From JAJEFO01 sp965221845 (GTDB lineage: Bacteria; Pseudomonadota; Alphaproteobacteria; Rhodobacterales; Rhodobacteraceae), in assembly GCA_965221845.1 (NCBI GenBank), contig OZ244919.1:2170001-2234000 (forward strand): a stretch of 64,000 bases of DNA. Direction: 5' to 3'. The notes under the pieces were generated by a model. That model was not told where the DNA came from, did not search any database, and worked only from the letters and a program-made list of their open reading frames with translations. The translations under genes were made by a program, and so were the position numbers. Below, in pieces: positions 54,195-64,000 of this stretch (positions within the stretch are counted from its first letter, which is position 1; every line of letters starts with the position of its first letter).

Positions 54195-54815
54195 TCATTT
54201 TCGGCTCAAGCCGCCAATGTCGTCAATGTGGCCCAGGATCTCGTCCACGCCGCGGCCGGACCTGAGCTGGCAGAACACGTAGGGCCTGCCGGCGCGCATC
54301 CGGTCGGTGTCACGCTGCATCAGGTCAATGTCGGCCCCCACGTGAGAAGCCAGGTCCGTCTTGTTGACGACCAGGATGTCGGAACGGGTGATCGCCGGGC
54401 CGCCCTTGCGCGGGATCTCCTCTCCGGCCGCGACGTCAATGACGTAGATCGTCAGGTCCGCGAGCTCGGGCGAGAACGTGGCCGACAGGTTGTCCCCGCC
54501 GGATTCGATCAGGACGAGGTCAAGGTCGGGATGCGCGTCACGAAGCTCGGCGATCGCGGCAAGGTTGATCGAGGCGTCCTCGCGGATCGCGGTGTGCGGG
54601 CACCCGCCGGTCTCGACGCCCTTGATCCGGGCGGAAGGAAGCGCCTGAAGGCGCAGCAGCGCGTCGGCGTCCTCCCGCGTGTAGATGTCGTTCGTCACGA
54701 CGGCCATCGACAGCTTGCCGCGATACGCCTCGCAGAGCGCCGCCGCCAGGGTCGTCTTGCCGGCGCCGACCGGGCCGCCGATGCCGATGCGAAGAGGGCC
54801 GTTCGGACTGTTCAT
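54195..54815 (-). CDS. ureG: Urease accessory GTPase UreG
   Basis: UreG is the GTPase that drives nickel delivery to urease. The 206-residue sequence has the P-loop GIGGPVGAGKTTLAAALCEA, the nickel-binding Cys-Pro-His in VETGGCPHTAIRED, Walker B-like LVLIESGGDNLSATFSPELA and the G4 motif VVNKTDLA. It overlaps ureF by 4 nt and ends the operon. Confidence 0.97.
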   Translation of the reverse strand: MNSPNGPLRIGIGGPVGAGKTTLAAALCEAYRGKLSMAVVTNDIYTREDADALLRLQALPSARIKGVETGGCPHTAIREDASINLAAIAELRDAHPDLDLVLIESGGDNLSATFSPELADLTIYVIDVAAGEEIPRKGGPAITRSDILVVNKTDLASHVGADIDLMQRDTDRMRAGRPYVFCQLRSGRGVDEILGHIDDIGGLSRK

Positions 54816-55474
54816 GTGCGGAAGATCCTCGAGTCCTGGTCTTCGTGCCGCATCGAGGCTATATCGGTCAGGAAGGCTGCGGAGGCAAGCTTCGACAGGT
54901 CGCCGTCGCGCGTGCCCTCCGCGACCTCCGGGCAGAGCAGGGTCAGCCTGCGAAGGATGGCCTGCCCCTGCCCCTGGCCGACGGCAAGCAGTCTCTGGCC
55001 GGCGGCGACGAGGTTGGACAGGAAGGCGTGGAGGTAGAGTTGCTGGGTCAGCGCAAGGGGAAGCGCCTCCTGCGCGGCCGCGGCGCCAAGCGCGACGGGA
55101 TAGGCCAGGTCCCGCGCCGCGACGCCCCAGGCGTCGAGGGCCCGGCCAAGGGCCCGGCCCTGCGCCGCCGTCTCCAGCCGCCGTTCGGCCGAGGCGGCGA
55201 GGGCGCGCGCCGTCCGGTCGATCTCGCCGAGACGCCGGGCGGTTCCGGCATTGAACGCGGCGGCGAGAAGCAGGCAGTCCGCCCGTCCGGCGCCGTGCAG
55301 CAAGGCGTCCTCGAGCCAGGCCTCGAGGCCGGCGCCGTCCTTCACCCACCCCATGCCCACGGCGCCCTCCAGCCCGTGGCTGTAGGCGAAGGACCCGACC
55401 GGAAACGCCGGGGAAAGCCACTGCGCCAGCGTCAGGACCTGCGTGTCAGTGGGCATGTGCATGGGTGCGGCCAT
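54812..55474 (-). CDS. ureF: Urease accessory protein UreF
   Basis: The 220-residue helical protein acts with UreD and UreG in assembling the nickel centre. Family segments are WLSPAFPVGSFAYSHGLE at the N-terminus, LHGAGRADCLLLAAAF near residue 60 and YLHAFLSNLVAAGQRLLAVG near 150. Length is typical. It overlaps ureE by 29 bases. Confidence 0.95.
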   Translation of the reverse strand: MAAPMHMPTDTQVLTLAQWLSPAFPVGSFAYSHGLEGAVGMGWVKDGAGLEAWLEDALLHGAGRADCLLLAAAFNAGTARRLGEIDRTARALAASAERRLETAAQGRALGRALDAWGVAARDLAYPVALGAAAAQEALPLALTQQLYLHAFLSNLVAAGQRLLAVGQGQGQAILRRLTLLCPEVAEGTRDGDLSKLASAAFLTDIASMRHEDQDSRIFRT

Positions 55475-55886
55475 GGCCGTAGGCGCCGCCCTCCGGGGAG
55501 AACGGCTCGTTCACCGCCGTGACGTCGGCGCCGAGCCTTTCCAGCATGTCGCGCATCACGTGATCCCTCTGGATCAGGAGCCGGCCGGGCTCGACCTGGC
55601 AGGGCATGTGGCGGTTGCCGACATGCCAGGCGAGCCGGACAAGGTCGCCCTTCACCTCGAGAAGCGCCTCGTCGGCGGGCACGACCCCGACGGAGCGGCC
55701 GTCCTCCAGGACGAACGCGCCGTGCCCGTCCACCGATGTCGTCCTGGGCAGGTCCACGAGAAACCGCATGCCGCTCGCGGCGGTCAGCACCCTGCGCCGC
55801 AGGAACCGCGCCTCGTGATCCAGGACCACGCTGTCGTCCGCGCGGCGCGCACCGCGCGCGACCTTTCGGCTGACGGGAAGGGTCAT
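55446..55886 (-). CDS. ureE: Urease accessory nickel chaperone UreE
   Basis: UreE binds nickel and hands it to UreG. The 146-residue protein has the N-terminal beta domain (SVVLDHEARFLRRRVLTAAS), the dimer metal site in LAWHVGNRHMPCQV, and a short His tail (HGRTHAHAH). It lies 10 bp downstream of ureC. Confidence 0.94.
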   Translation of the reverse strand: MTLPVSRKVARGARRADDSVVLDHEARFLRRRVLTAASGMRFLVDLPRTTSVDGHGAFVLEDGRSVGVVPADEALLEVKGDLVRLAWHVGNRHMPCQVEPGRLLIQRDHVMRDMLERLGADVTAVNEPFSPEGGAYGHGRTHAHAH

Positions 55887-55896
55887 CGCGGTCTCC

Positions 55897-57606
<1,710 letters not shown>

Positions 57607-57774
57607 GAAGCGTTCCCTACCCTGTCCGGTCCGGATCGCGCGGGCGGGACGGGCGAACGCCCTTCGCCGCACGTCCCGGCCAGGGCCGGCAGCGGCGCGG
57701 CGTGCCGGCCGGCCGGCCTTCGCCGTTCACGCCGTGCTGCGCGATCAGGCCGCGGACTGGCGGCAGGACAGGCA

Positions 57775-58080
57775 TCACAGCGCTCCCATGACCTGTTGAT
57801 TGAACCCGAACACCTTCCTTGCCCCGCCGATGGGAATGAGCTGCACCTCCCGGCGCTGGCCCGGCTCGAAGCGCACCGCGGTCCCGGCGGCGATGTCGAG
57901 CCGCATCCCCCGCGCCGCGTCGCGGTCGAACGCCAGCGCGCCGTTCGCCTCCCCGAAATGGTAGTGCGATCCCACCTGCACCGGCCTGTCGCCGGCATTG
58001 GCGACCATCAGCGTGATCGCCTCCCTGTCGCCGTTCAGGGTGATGTCGCCCGTCGCGACCATGACCTCTCCCGGAATCAT
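57775..58080 (-). CDS. ureB: Urease beta subunit
   Basis: The 101-residue structural subunit starts IPGEVMVATGDITLNGDREA and has the conserved VGSHYHFGEANGALAFDR and VRFEPGQRREVQLIPIGG, ending near FGFNQQVMGAL. It is separate from ureA, as in most bacteria. The 157-bp gap to ureA shows no gene. Confidence 0.96.
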   Translation of the reverse strand: MIPGEVMVATGDITLNGDREAITLMVANAGDRPVQVGSHYHFGEANGALAFDRDAARGMRLDIAAGTAVRFEPGQRREVQLIPIGGARKVFGFNQQVMGAL

Positions 58081-58237
58081 GCGCGCGTCCTCGCGCGTTC
58101 CGGACCTGAAGGCTCCCCGGGGGCGGAGCGGCAGGGAACGACGGGCGCGACGGCGGGAAGGGCAGATGCCGCCCCACCGGCAGGTGCGGACGGCGCCGGC
58201 AGGGCAGTCAGCGGAAGAACGCGCACGGCCAGCCTCC

Positions 58238-58540
58238 TCACCGGATCGGGTTGTGGACGGTGACAAGCTTCGTGCCGTCGGGAAAGGTCGCCTCCACCTG
58301 CACGTCACGGATCATCTCGGCCACGCCCTCCATGCATTGGTCCCTCGTCACGACCTCCGCGCCGGCCTCCATCATGTCGGCGACCGAACGGCCGTCGCGG
58401 GCGCCCTCGGTCACCGCGTCGGCGATAAGGGCGACGGCCTCCGGGTGGTTCAGCTTCACGCCGCGCGCGAGCCGCCTGCGGGCGACCTCCGCCGCCATGG
58501 AAACGAGGAGCTTGTCCTTCTCGCGTGGCGTCAGGTTCAT
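58238..58540 (-). CDS. ureA: Urease gamma subunit
   Basis: The 100-residue structural subunit has the family pattern NLTPREKDKLLVSMAAEVAR, LNHPEAVALIADAVTEGARD and FPDGTKLVTVHNPIR. It starts one base after the ureD stop, so the two are coupled. Confidence 0.97.
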   Translation of the reverse strand: MNLTPREKDKLLVSMAAEVARRRLARGVKLNHPEAVALIADAVTEGARDGRSVADMMEAGAEVVTRDQCMEGVAEMIRDVQVEATFPDGTKLVTVHNPIR

Positions 58541-58541
58541 G

Positions 58542-59372
58542 TCAGATGCTCCAGCATCGGGGCAGCCCGTCATGGCTCAGGCGATCCAGGATCGGGACGA
58601 TCCTCGATCGCATCCCGTTCCCGTCAAGGGCAAGAATGCGCATGACCATCACGTCCTCGTCAAGCAGGCTGGCTCCGGCGTCACGGGGCAGGAGACGGCG
58701 AACCGTCGCCAGCCGCGCCTCGGCATCGGGCGCGACGTAGACCAGCGAGGCCATGGCGCGCGCCCCGCCCGCGACGCCCGGACGGTCGAGCTGCGCCTGC
58801 ACGTCGCCTTCCAGGCGAATGCTGTCCAGGCAGACCGGCACTCCCGCGCGCCGGACCTCCACCCGGTCCAGGAAGCGCGCCGAGGTCACGGTCTCCCCCG
58901 CTTCGAGGCGGCCGAAGACGAGCGGCTCCGCCAGAAGCAGGGCGGCCCCTTCCTGCATGTCGACGCGCAGCGACCGTTCCAGCGCGCATCCGTCGAAGAG
59001 GATCGTCTCCTGCGGCAGCCAGTCGACGCGCGCCCCTGCAGCCACGTCCAGCCGCGTCTCGATCCGCCCCGTCTCCCCCGGCAAGGCCCGGTAGATCCGT
59101 TCGGCGGCCTGCGTCGTGAGCGTCAGCGCCGCATTCGCCTCGGCACGGGCGGACAGCGAAAGGCGGTCGCCGCCGGTGACGCCTCCGGCGGAGTTCAGCA
59201 GGACTGCCTGCAGCGCGCGTCCGGCGGTTCGCGGGAACAGGCACTTGAGCGATCCTGACTGGCGCAGTCCCGTCAATGAGACGCCGCCTTCCCTGGACCT
59301 GACGGCAAGCGAGACCTCGCCGCGCGCGCGCGCCATGACCGGCGCCGCGAGCCGGGGAGATATCGACAGCAT
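58542..59372 (-). CDS. ureD: Urease accessory protein UreD
   Basis: UreD (UreH) joins UreF and UreG to load nickel into apo-urease. The 276-residue sequence has LFPRTAGRALQAVLLNSAGG, VTGGDRLSLSARAEANAALT, TLTTQAAERIYRA and LPQETILFDGCALERSLRVD. ATG 59372 is the first in-frame Met with family similarity. It is the first gene of the urease operon, which is complete except that no urea or nickel transporter is nearby. Confidence 0.93.
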   Translation of the reverse strand: MLSISPRLAAPVMARARGEVSLAVRSREGGVSLTGLRQSGSLKCLFPRTAGRALQAVLLNSAGGVTGGDRLSLSARAEANAALTLTTQAAERIYRALPGETGRIETRLDVAAGARVDWLPQETILFDGCALERSLRVDMQEGAALLLAEPLVFGRLEAGETVTSARFLDRVEVRRAGVPVCLDSIRLEGDVQAQLDRPGVAGGARAMASLVYVAPDAEARLATVRRLLPRDAGASLLDEDVMVMRILALDGNGMRSRIVPILDRLSHDGLPRCWSI

Positions 59373-59863
59373 CTGGTTGATGGTGCCCTCCGGGGCGCGA
59401 CAATCGACTCCGCTTTCTGTTCCGCACGGGTTCGAATCGCCACGAATTTGCAGGCCGGCAGGGCCGTCGGCCTGCCGTCCGCCCTGTTTTTGTGCAGACA
59501 GCGCGCTCGCGGATGAAACTTTGGGCAACATGGTCGGAGGATTCGAGCCCCGGCTGCCGGACCGCGCCATTCATGCCGCCGCGCAGAGACGGATGGCCGC
59601 AGGGGCGGCTTGTCCGAGGAGCGCCCGCACGGGGCCCGGCGATTCGCAAGATGACTGTCAACGGGCCCTGCATCACGGCGATCGTTGATGCTCGCCAGCA
59701 GCTACATTAAGCGGCTAATTTCCGAACGGCGTTGCGGCCGCACTTGGGACATCGTGCCGCGCCGGTGGGCCAGCTGCCGCGACCGGCTTCTCGCTGCTCG
59801 TCTTCATCGAGCACTTCGGCTTCAATGCGATGGCCGCCGCTGTCGCAGCAGAAGCGGACGCGC
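59373..59863. other. IS-scarred region upstream of the urease operon
   Basis: No complete gene is seen. A solo right end of IS5 copy 1 type (GACTGTCAACGGGCCC) lies at 59653-59668. Between 59710 and 59830 the minus strand ends a frame with RCPKCGRNAVRKLAA, a Cys-pair end that may be a transposase remnant. The urease promoter must lie within 59373-59650. Confidence 0.5.
59653..59668 (+). repeat. Solo IS5-type terminal repeat
   Basis: Sixteen bases identical to the right end of IS5 copy 1 (15655-16532), without the rest of the element. Confidence 0.75.
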
Positions 59864-60809
59864 TCAGGCACGGGCGATCCCCGCCCGTTCGATGAACTGG
59901 TTCCACAGGTATTCAGCCGCCTGCTCGGGGCTCAGCCGGTCGGGGGCGTCCCCATACGGATCCATGCTTGCGACAAGGAACTGCTCGTACTCGTCCGAAG
60001 AGACGTTGAAAATGCCGCTTGCGATGTTGCTCTCGGCGTTTTCGTCGAAGGTAATGATAGATGTCGCCCAGCGCGGATCCGGCGTTTCCGCAGTGCACCG
60101 TGATATGCGCGGTTCCGTCCCGGCGACTGCGATTGACAACCGTGGCGCCGAATGAGTTCGCGCCACGGTCGACAAATCGGCCCCGCAGGCCATTGGTCGT
60201 ATCAATTTCGCCAACAGCCTGCCGGAAGTAGTCCTTAATTGCGGCGAACGCCGTGGCGCGATAGTCGCCGAGGTCGATCTCATCGAAGTCGCGTTGAACC
60301 CTGTAGCGCGGGACACCTTGCTGTGGTGCGGCCTGGGCGGATTGATCCGTTACAGACTCGGGAACATCCGGCCTGCCCGCCTCGATGATCCGGCCAATCT
60401 CCTGCGCAACATCAAGATAGGCACTGTTTGCGTTCGTCCATTCGGAGATCGGCACACCGTCCTTCGGAAGTGCCTTCAGCCGCCGAAGTTCAGGTATCGC
60501 GGCCCAATCGCACGGTTCGACGATGATCGGCACAACCCGCGCCATGCCCGCGTCATGTCGCTGCAATGCATGCTGCATCTACTGTTCGACGCAATAACCG
60601 GACGCAATGGAATCGGGGCTGACCATCAGCAGGAAAAGGTCGGCCGCTTCAGGTTTCTGGCGAATCTCATCATCCAGGATGCCACCCGGCAAGATTTTCC
60701 GGTCGTGCCAGGTTTCGATCAGCCGTTTCCGTCGAAGATTGGCAAGATGGACATGCAGGCGGTCCAGTGCGCCCGCATCCTGGTGGGAGCAGGATATGAA
60801 TGCCCGCAT
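59864..60809 (-). pseudogene. TIR domain protein with an in-frame stop and a frameshift
   Basis: From ATG 60809 the frame reads RAFISCSHQDAGALDRLHVH, RKILPGGILDDEIRQKPEAA and LFLLMVSPDSIASGYCVEQ, a TIR domain with its catalytic Glu, then hits TAG at 60576-60578. The same frame continues MQHALQRHDAGMARVVPIIV and, after about 160 codons, a frameshift near 60050 leads to SSDEYEQFLVASMDPYGDA and the end at 59864. The original protein had about 315 residues. The C-terminal domain, after EAGRPDVPE, is of unknown function. Confidence 0.8.
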
Positions 60810-61051
60810 GCTTCTGCTCCAAGCGTTTTCGGGCCTGTCTCGCCCTGGCCAGGGCGGCACAACCGGAAATGATCCGGAAGCCGATTGAGGCCTTTTGGCA
60901 GCGAGTGCAGAGCCACGCTGCCAGTCTCTCAACCTGCGAGCCGTCCGTCTCGAAGACCGATTTGCGGATGTCGGGTCCGTGGACGGGAAAGGCCCTGAGA
61001 TCCGTCATGGGTTTCGCCAGATGGGTCGTCCTCTCTCCGAAGTTGTCTCGC

Positions 61052-61963
61052 TCATGGTCTCTCTGGTTTCCGCCTGCAGAAATGGGACGGGCCGCGGGAG
61101 CTCCGTGGCACCCTTCCCTGTTCGATCTCCGCTCCGCGTCCACGCCCGCGATGGCGCCCCCGTTCCCGGCCTCCGCCGCGCCCCGCGCCGGACGAGCGCA
61201 CGATCGTCTCGTGGCGCAGGCGCCAAGGCGACGGCTCGGTGGACCAGGACTTCCGGTGCAGCCGATGCACGGCCTTCACCGCCTGCTCCCGTGCCTTGTC
61301 GTCGGGCAGATGCCCCTCCAGGAAGGGGCTGCTGCCCTGGGACAGTTCGCGAACCTCCGCGCCGGCGAAGTTCCGGTAGGTCCGTCGCAGGAGCGAGCGC
61401 TCGCGGAAGGACTCCATGGACTTCGGCCCCTCCTGCAGTTCCGCAAGCACCGCCTGCCGACCCTTCCGGATCTCCCCGTCCGTGGCAGGCGTTCCGAGTT
61501 CCATCGCCGCGGACATGGCAAGCGCCAAACCATGGCGCTTCGACCCGACACGCGTCGCGACGACGGCCCGCGCCACGCGGCGCTCGATCTCGGTCGGTGC
61601 CGGCGTTTCGCGCTGCAGGCCCTTCATCCCTTCGGTCAAGTTGGCCTCGTACGCGTCGATGTCCGTCTGCGACGGGTAGTCCGGGTTGCCGTAGAAACGG
61701 GCCCGAACCTCGAAAATCTCGCCCGCGGCGACCTTCCGGGCCACATCGACGCGAATGTCGGTCTCAGCCCGCTTCCGGGCGATGCCGGAAGCGGCTTTGT
61801 CGATTTCCTCGTCCGGGACATGCACGGCAAGGGCGGTCGAAAGGAGAAGGTCCTGGATGTCGATTGGCAGCGAATCGCGATGCACGGGATCGGCGGCGGA
61901 AACGCGCTCGGAGACGGCGCAGGTTAGCTCGAGCACCTCGTCGGCGAGAACCTGACCGGGCAC
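61052..61963 (-). CDS. Unknown protein downstream of mntA-hepT
   Basis: An open frame of about 300 codons with consistent composition from SLPIDIQDLLLSTALAVHVP to LHRKSWSTEPSPWRL, including VRARFYGNPDYPSQTDIDAY and SMESFRERSLLRRTYRNFAG. I recognise no family. The last 60 residues are Arg- and Gly-rich and may be read-through past a lost stop. Start is unsure: GTG 61963 lies just after hepT, and the frame is open further upstream. The 240 bp between its end and the TIR start hold no clear gene. Confidence 0.45.
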   Translation of the reverse strand: MPGQVLADEVLELTCAVSERVSAADPVHRDSLPIDIQDLLLSTALAVHVPDEEIDKAASGIARKRAETDIRVDVARKVAAGEIFEVRARFYGNPDYPSQTDIDAYEANLTEGMKGLQRETPAPTEIERRVARAVVATRVGSKRHGLALAMSAAMELGTPATDGEIRKGRQAVLAELQEGPKSMESFRERSLLRRTYRNFAGAEVRELSQGSSPFLEGHLPDDKAREQAVKAVHRLHRKSWSTEPSPWRLRHETIVRSSGAGRGGGRERGRHRGRGRGAEIEQGRVPRSSRGPSHFCRRKPERP

Positions 61964-61970
61964 CGGGAGA

Positions 61971-62311
61971 TCACGGTCCAGTTTCGGCGAGCGCCGACCG
62001 GACGGCGCCATGGTGTCCCGGAAGGTGATCGACGGCCGTTTCCCACACTCTCTCGGACTCGATGGTGTCGTATCCGTGGGCGATGCGCTTGCGGAGACCG
62101 ACAGCTTCCGCCAGATCCGGAAGCAGTGCGGCCACGTCGGGGGCGTCCCTCTCAAGCTGGTTCAGGGCCTCGCCAATGATCTCGAGGTCACGCTCGACCG
62201 CACGCTGCATCATGGGGTTTCACAGAAAGTCTTCGCGATCCGCCCCAGCCAGGAAACCCGCGATCTCCGCGGCTGCCTGATCGATGTCTCGCAGGCGGGA
62301 CCTTGGGTCAT
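61971..62311 (-). pseudogene. hepT: HepT (DUF86, HEPN) toxin with a premature stop
   Basis: From ATG 62311 the frame reads RHDPRSRLRDIDQAAAEIAG and LAGADREDFL, then TGA at 62220-62222. Without a shift it continues NPMMQRAVERDLEIIGEALN and the HEPN ribonuclease motif RKRIAHGY, ending LAETGP. A single substitution in that codon would restore a 113-residue HepT. A Met right after the stop could restart a shorter protein. It overlaps mntA by 4 nt. Confidence 0.85.
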
Positions 62312-62643
62312 GCCTCATAAACGATCTCGCGACACTCGTTGATGCTCGCCCGGAGGTGCTCGTTCTTCGGCAGACGCTCGAGCAGGTCCACTCCGCGGCC
62401 CAAGGCAGCGGCGAGTGCGTCCTCGAATTCGAAGAGGTGCCCGAGGCCGCCGGGATCCAGCGACGGATCGAGCTCCACCAGGAAGTCGGCGTCGCTCCTG
62501 GCCTGATCGAAGTCCGTCCCGCGCGCGGCCGAGCCGAAGATCTCGAGCCGCGACACGCCATGGCTGCGGCAGACTTCGGCGATCTCCTCCTTCCGCTTGG
62601 CGGCCTCCGCGTGCACTGTCCTCTCCCTCCGGATTGCCGGCAT
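62308..62643 (-). CDS. mntA: MntA-type nucleotidyltransferase antitoxin
   Basis: The 111-residue minimal nucleotidyltransferase has the active site LEIFGSAARG and SDADFLVELDPS (GSxARG and SDxD). MntA neutralises HepT by adding AMP to it. The start at 62643 follows from the family N-terminus; the frame is open upstream but without similarity. The antitoxin is intact while its toxin carries a stop, an order of decay expected if the toxin is lost first. Confidence 0.85.
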   Translation of the reverse strand: MPAIRRERTVHAEAAKRKEEIAEVCRSHGVSRLEIFGSAARGTDFDQARSDADFLVELDPSLDPGGLGHLFEFEDALAAALGRGVDLLERLPKNEHLRASINECREIVYEA

Positions 62644-62731
62644 GCGCCCCGCAATGACAATAGCAGCATGGCGACGCGAAATCCATTGCATTGGCAACTC
62701 GGCAACGCTCGCAGGCGCATCCCCGGAATCA

Positions 62732-62744
62732 GGGTGTAGCCCAG
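62732..62744 (+). repeat. Solo ISKra4-type terminal repeat
   Basis: GGGTGTAGCCCAG stands alone in the gap between mntA and the metal permease, with no transposase nearby. It matches the IS ends at 15638 and 46001. Confidence 0.6.
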
Positions 62745-62848
62745 GGCCATTCCATTGTCCGCCGGTGACCCGCGGACGCTGATTTCCGGACCGAAACAAA
62801 ACGGTCCTGACCGAGGTCCGCGATCGCCTGACGGCGCAGGCGGATCCG

Positions 62849-63754
62849 TCAGGTCCGCGCCGGGCCGAACAGGGCCGCAACCGCAAGGATCGCGCCGGCC
62901 ACCGCTCCGATCATGCCGGCCGCGCTCACCGCGTTCTCCGATCCAAGCAGGGCCGGACCGCTGCCCGCGAGCGTGAACCCGAGCGTCGCCGAGACGAGCG
63001 CGAAGGCGACGGACCAGGCCACCTGGGCGCCCAGGCGGTTCGTCACCAGCCGCGCGGCGGCGGGCGGGCAGACGAACATGGCGATGACGATGATGGAGCC
63101 GACGGCGTCAAACGCCGCAACGGCCGCGAGCGCCGACACGATCACGATGCCAAGCGCGATCGCCCGCACCGGCAGGCCAAGCGTCTGCGCGAATCCCTCG
63201 TCGAATGTTGAAATCGCGAGAGGACGCCAGAACGCGCCGAGGCACAGCACGATGGCGGCGGTCACCAGGCCGATCCTGGCCAGCTCTGGCGGAAGCGTCG
63301 CAAGCGCAGCGGGATCCGCGAGCGAGGCCCAGCCGGCCGCGTCCAGCCAGATCAGGCTCTCGAGGCTGCCGAACAGGGCATGCTCCACGTCAAGATGGAC
63401 CCCGGACGTGTCGGACCGCTCCAGGGCCAGCACGCCGGCCGCGAACATCGCCGTGAAGGTCACGCCCATGGCCGCGCCGGGATCGATCCTGCCGAACCGG
63501 CGAATGGCCTCGATCAGCGCGACGGCGAAGACGGCGGCGGCGGCCGAGCCGAGCAGCATCGGCCAGGTGGAGGTGGTGCCGGTGACCAGGAACGCCAGCA
63601 CGATGCCCGGCAGCACGACGTGGCTGATCGCGTCGCCGATGAGCGCCTGCCGCCGCAGGACGAGGAAGTTGCCGGGCAGTGCGCAGGCCACCGCCGCCAG
63701 GCTCCCGACCAGCAGGGGAATCAGGGAAAAGGTGACGAAGTCGCCGCCCTTCAT
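62849..63754 (-). CDS. Metal (Mn/Zn/Fe) ABC transporter permease
   Basis: The 301-residue ABC-3 family membrane protein has eight or nine hydrophobic segments. Family features are LPGNFLVLRRQALIGDAISH near residue 27, the coupling loop with FDEGFAQTLGLPVRAIALG near 200, and AAFDAVGSIIVIAMFVCPPA. It should import manganese, iron or zinc with a binding protein and ATPase located beyond the window. It overlaps the upstream permease gene by 4 nt. The metal cannot be told from this sequence. Confidence 0.88.
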   Translation of the reverse strand: MKGGDFVTFSLIPLLVGSLAAVACALPGNFLVLRRQALIGDAISHVVLPGIVLAFLVTGTTSTWPMLLGSAAAAVFAVALIEAIRRFGRIDPGAAMGVTFTAMFAAGVLALERSDTSGVHLDVEHALFGSLESLIWLDAAGWASLADPAALATLPPELARIGLVTAAIVLCLGAFWRPLAISTFDEGFAQTLGLPVRAIALGIVIVSALAAVAAFDAVGSIIVIAMFVCPPAAARLVTNRLGAQVAWSVAFALVSATLGFTLAGSGPALLGSENAVSAAGMIGAVAGAILAVAALFGPART

Positions 63755-64000
63755 CGCACGGCCTCCGGCGGGCCGATCCTGCGGTCGATCTCGGCGATCT
63801 GGTCGGCCGTCAGGACGCTCTCGATCCGGGTCAGGCCGTCGTAACGGGCGGCTGCAAGCTCGAGCGCGGGCGTGGCGCGCGCGAGGTCCCAGCGCTTCTC
63901 GTCCCGCAGCGCCTGGGCGGCCCGTGCGGCGCCCTCCCGCGTCGGCATGCCGTCGGCCCTGGCAAGGCCCCGGGCCCTGAGCAGGCGGATCGTCAGCGGC
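63751..64000 (-). CDS. Second metal ABC permease, C-terminal part only
   Basis: The last 82 residues of a permease of the MntC/TroC type, running PLTIRLLRARGLARADGMPT and ARATPALELAAARYDGLTRI to the stop at 63751. This winged-helix-like cytoplasmic tail with DQIAEIDRRIGPPEAVR is typical of the larger permease subunit in ABC-3 operons. Its membrane part lies outside the window. Confidence 0.72.
   Translation of the reverse strand, partial: PLTIRLLRARGLARADGMPTREGAARAAQALRDEKRWDLARATPALELAAARYDGLTRIESVLTADQIAEIDRRIGPPEAVR

Noticed and set aside
59715..59906. Minus-strand frames with a CPKCGR Cys pair
   Set aside because: Too short and without a start; possibly a transposase remnant, not callable as a gene.

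Overview
The window is high-GC DNA of an alphaproteobacterium, most likely Rhodobacterales-like. The clues are a Rhodobacter-type Porin_4 protein, a non-catalytic PyrC paralogue followed by plsY, a DUF3422 protein, a family-4 UDG/moaB/RND block and a ureDABCEFG operon. The chromosome is crowded with insertion sequences and broken genes: IS5, IS4, IS110, IS630, IS30, IS66 and ISKra4-like, many nested or frameshifted. Together with an ankyrin-repeat gene this suggests a host-associated genome in decay. Some single-base frameshifts could instead be assembly errors, so each is flagged.

1-15.6 kb is ordinary core genome: a sugar-type ABC ATPase divergent from mtnK-mtnA (methylthioribose salvage), the PyrC-like protein, plsY, a family-4 uracil-DNA glycosylase, a small coupled ORF, moaB, an RND efflux pair, a DsbD N-domain protein, a YqgE/AlgH protein, a nicotinamidase and icd. 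15.6-29 kb is an IS field. It contains a porin stub, a dead GNAT/DUF1778 toxin-antitoxin pair and a TIR-TIR / SLOG / ThsB-like TIR cassette (19.0-21.65 kb). 29-32.3 kb holds an intact porin and the DUF3422 gene.

32.4-36.7 kb is a sulfonate (dihydroxypropanesulfonate/sulfolactate-type) catabolic cluster. Its three dehydrogenase genes are broken, one by a 146-bp MITE, while the sulfopyruvate decarboxylase pair (comDE) is intact. 36.8-43.8 kb is toxin-antitoxin remnants and IS elements; two IS110 copies carry a hairpin whose stem covaries, fitting a bridge RNA.

43.8-53.4 kb is a defence or nucleotide-metabolism island in two parts. The first is an AT-richer trio: a small RipA/SLATT-like membrane protein, a ThsB-like TIR protein and an Nmad2 protein. 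The second begins with a 5'-truncated dCTP-deaminase-like membrane protein. It is followed by a plus-strand operon (small protein, XRE repressor, ImmA/IrrE peptidase fused to a chagasin-like inhibitor, papain-like C1 peptidase, thymidylate-synthase-like protein) that converges on a minus-strand operon (GIY-YIG, small RHH-like protein, MazG-like pyrophosphohydrolase, UDG-superfamily protein). The inhibitor fused to the regulator and the papain-like enzyme next door form a notable pairing.

53.4-59.4 kb carries the ankyrin gene and the complete urease operon on the minus strand. 59.6-62.7 kb has a broken TIR gene, an unknown protein and a mntA-hepT pair with a stop in hepT. The window ends in two permease genes of a Mn/Zn/Fe-type ABC transporter.
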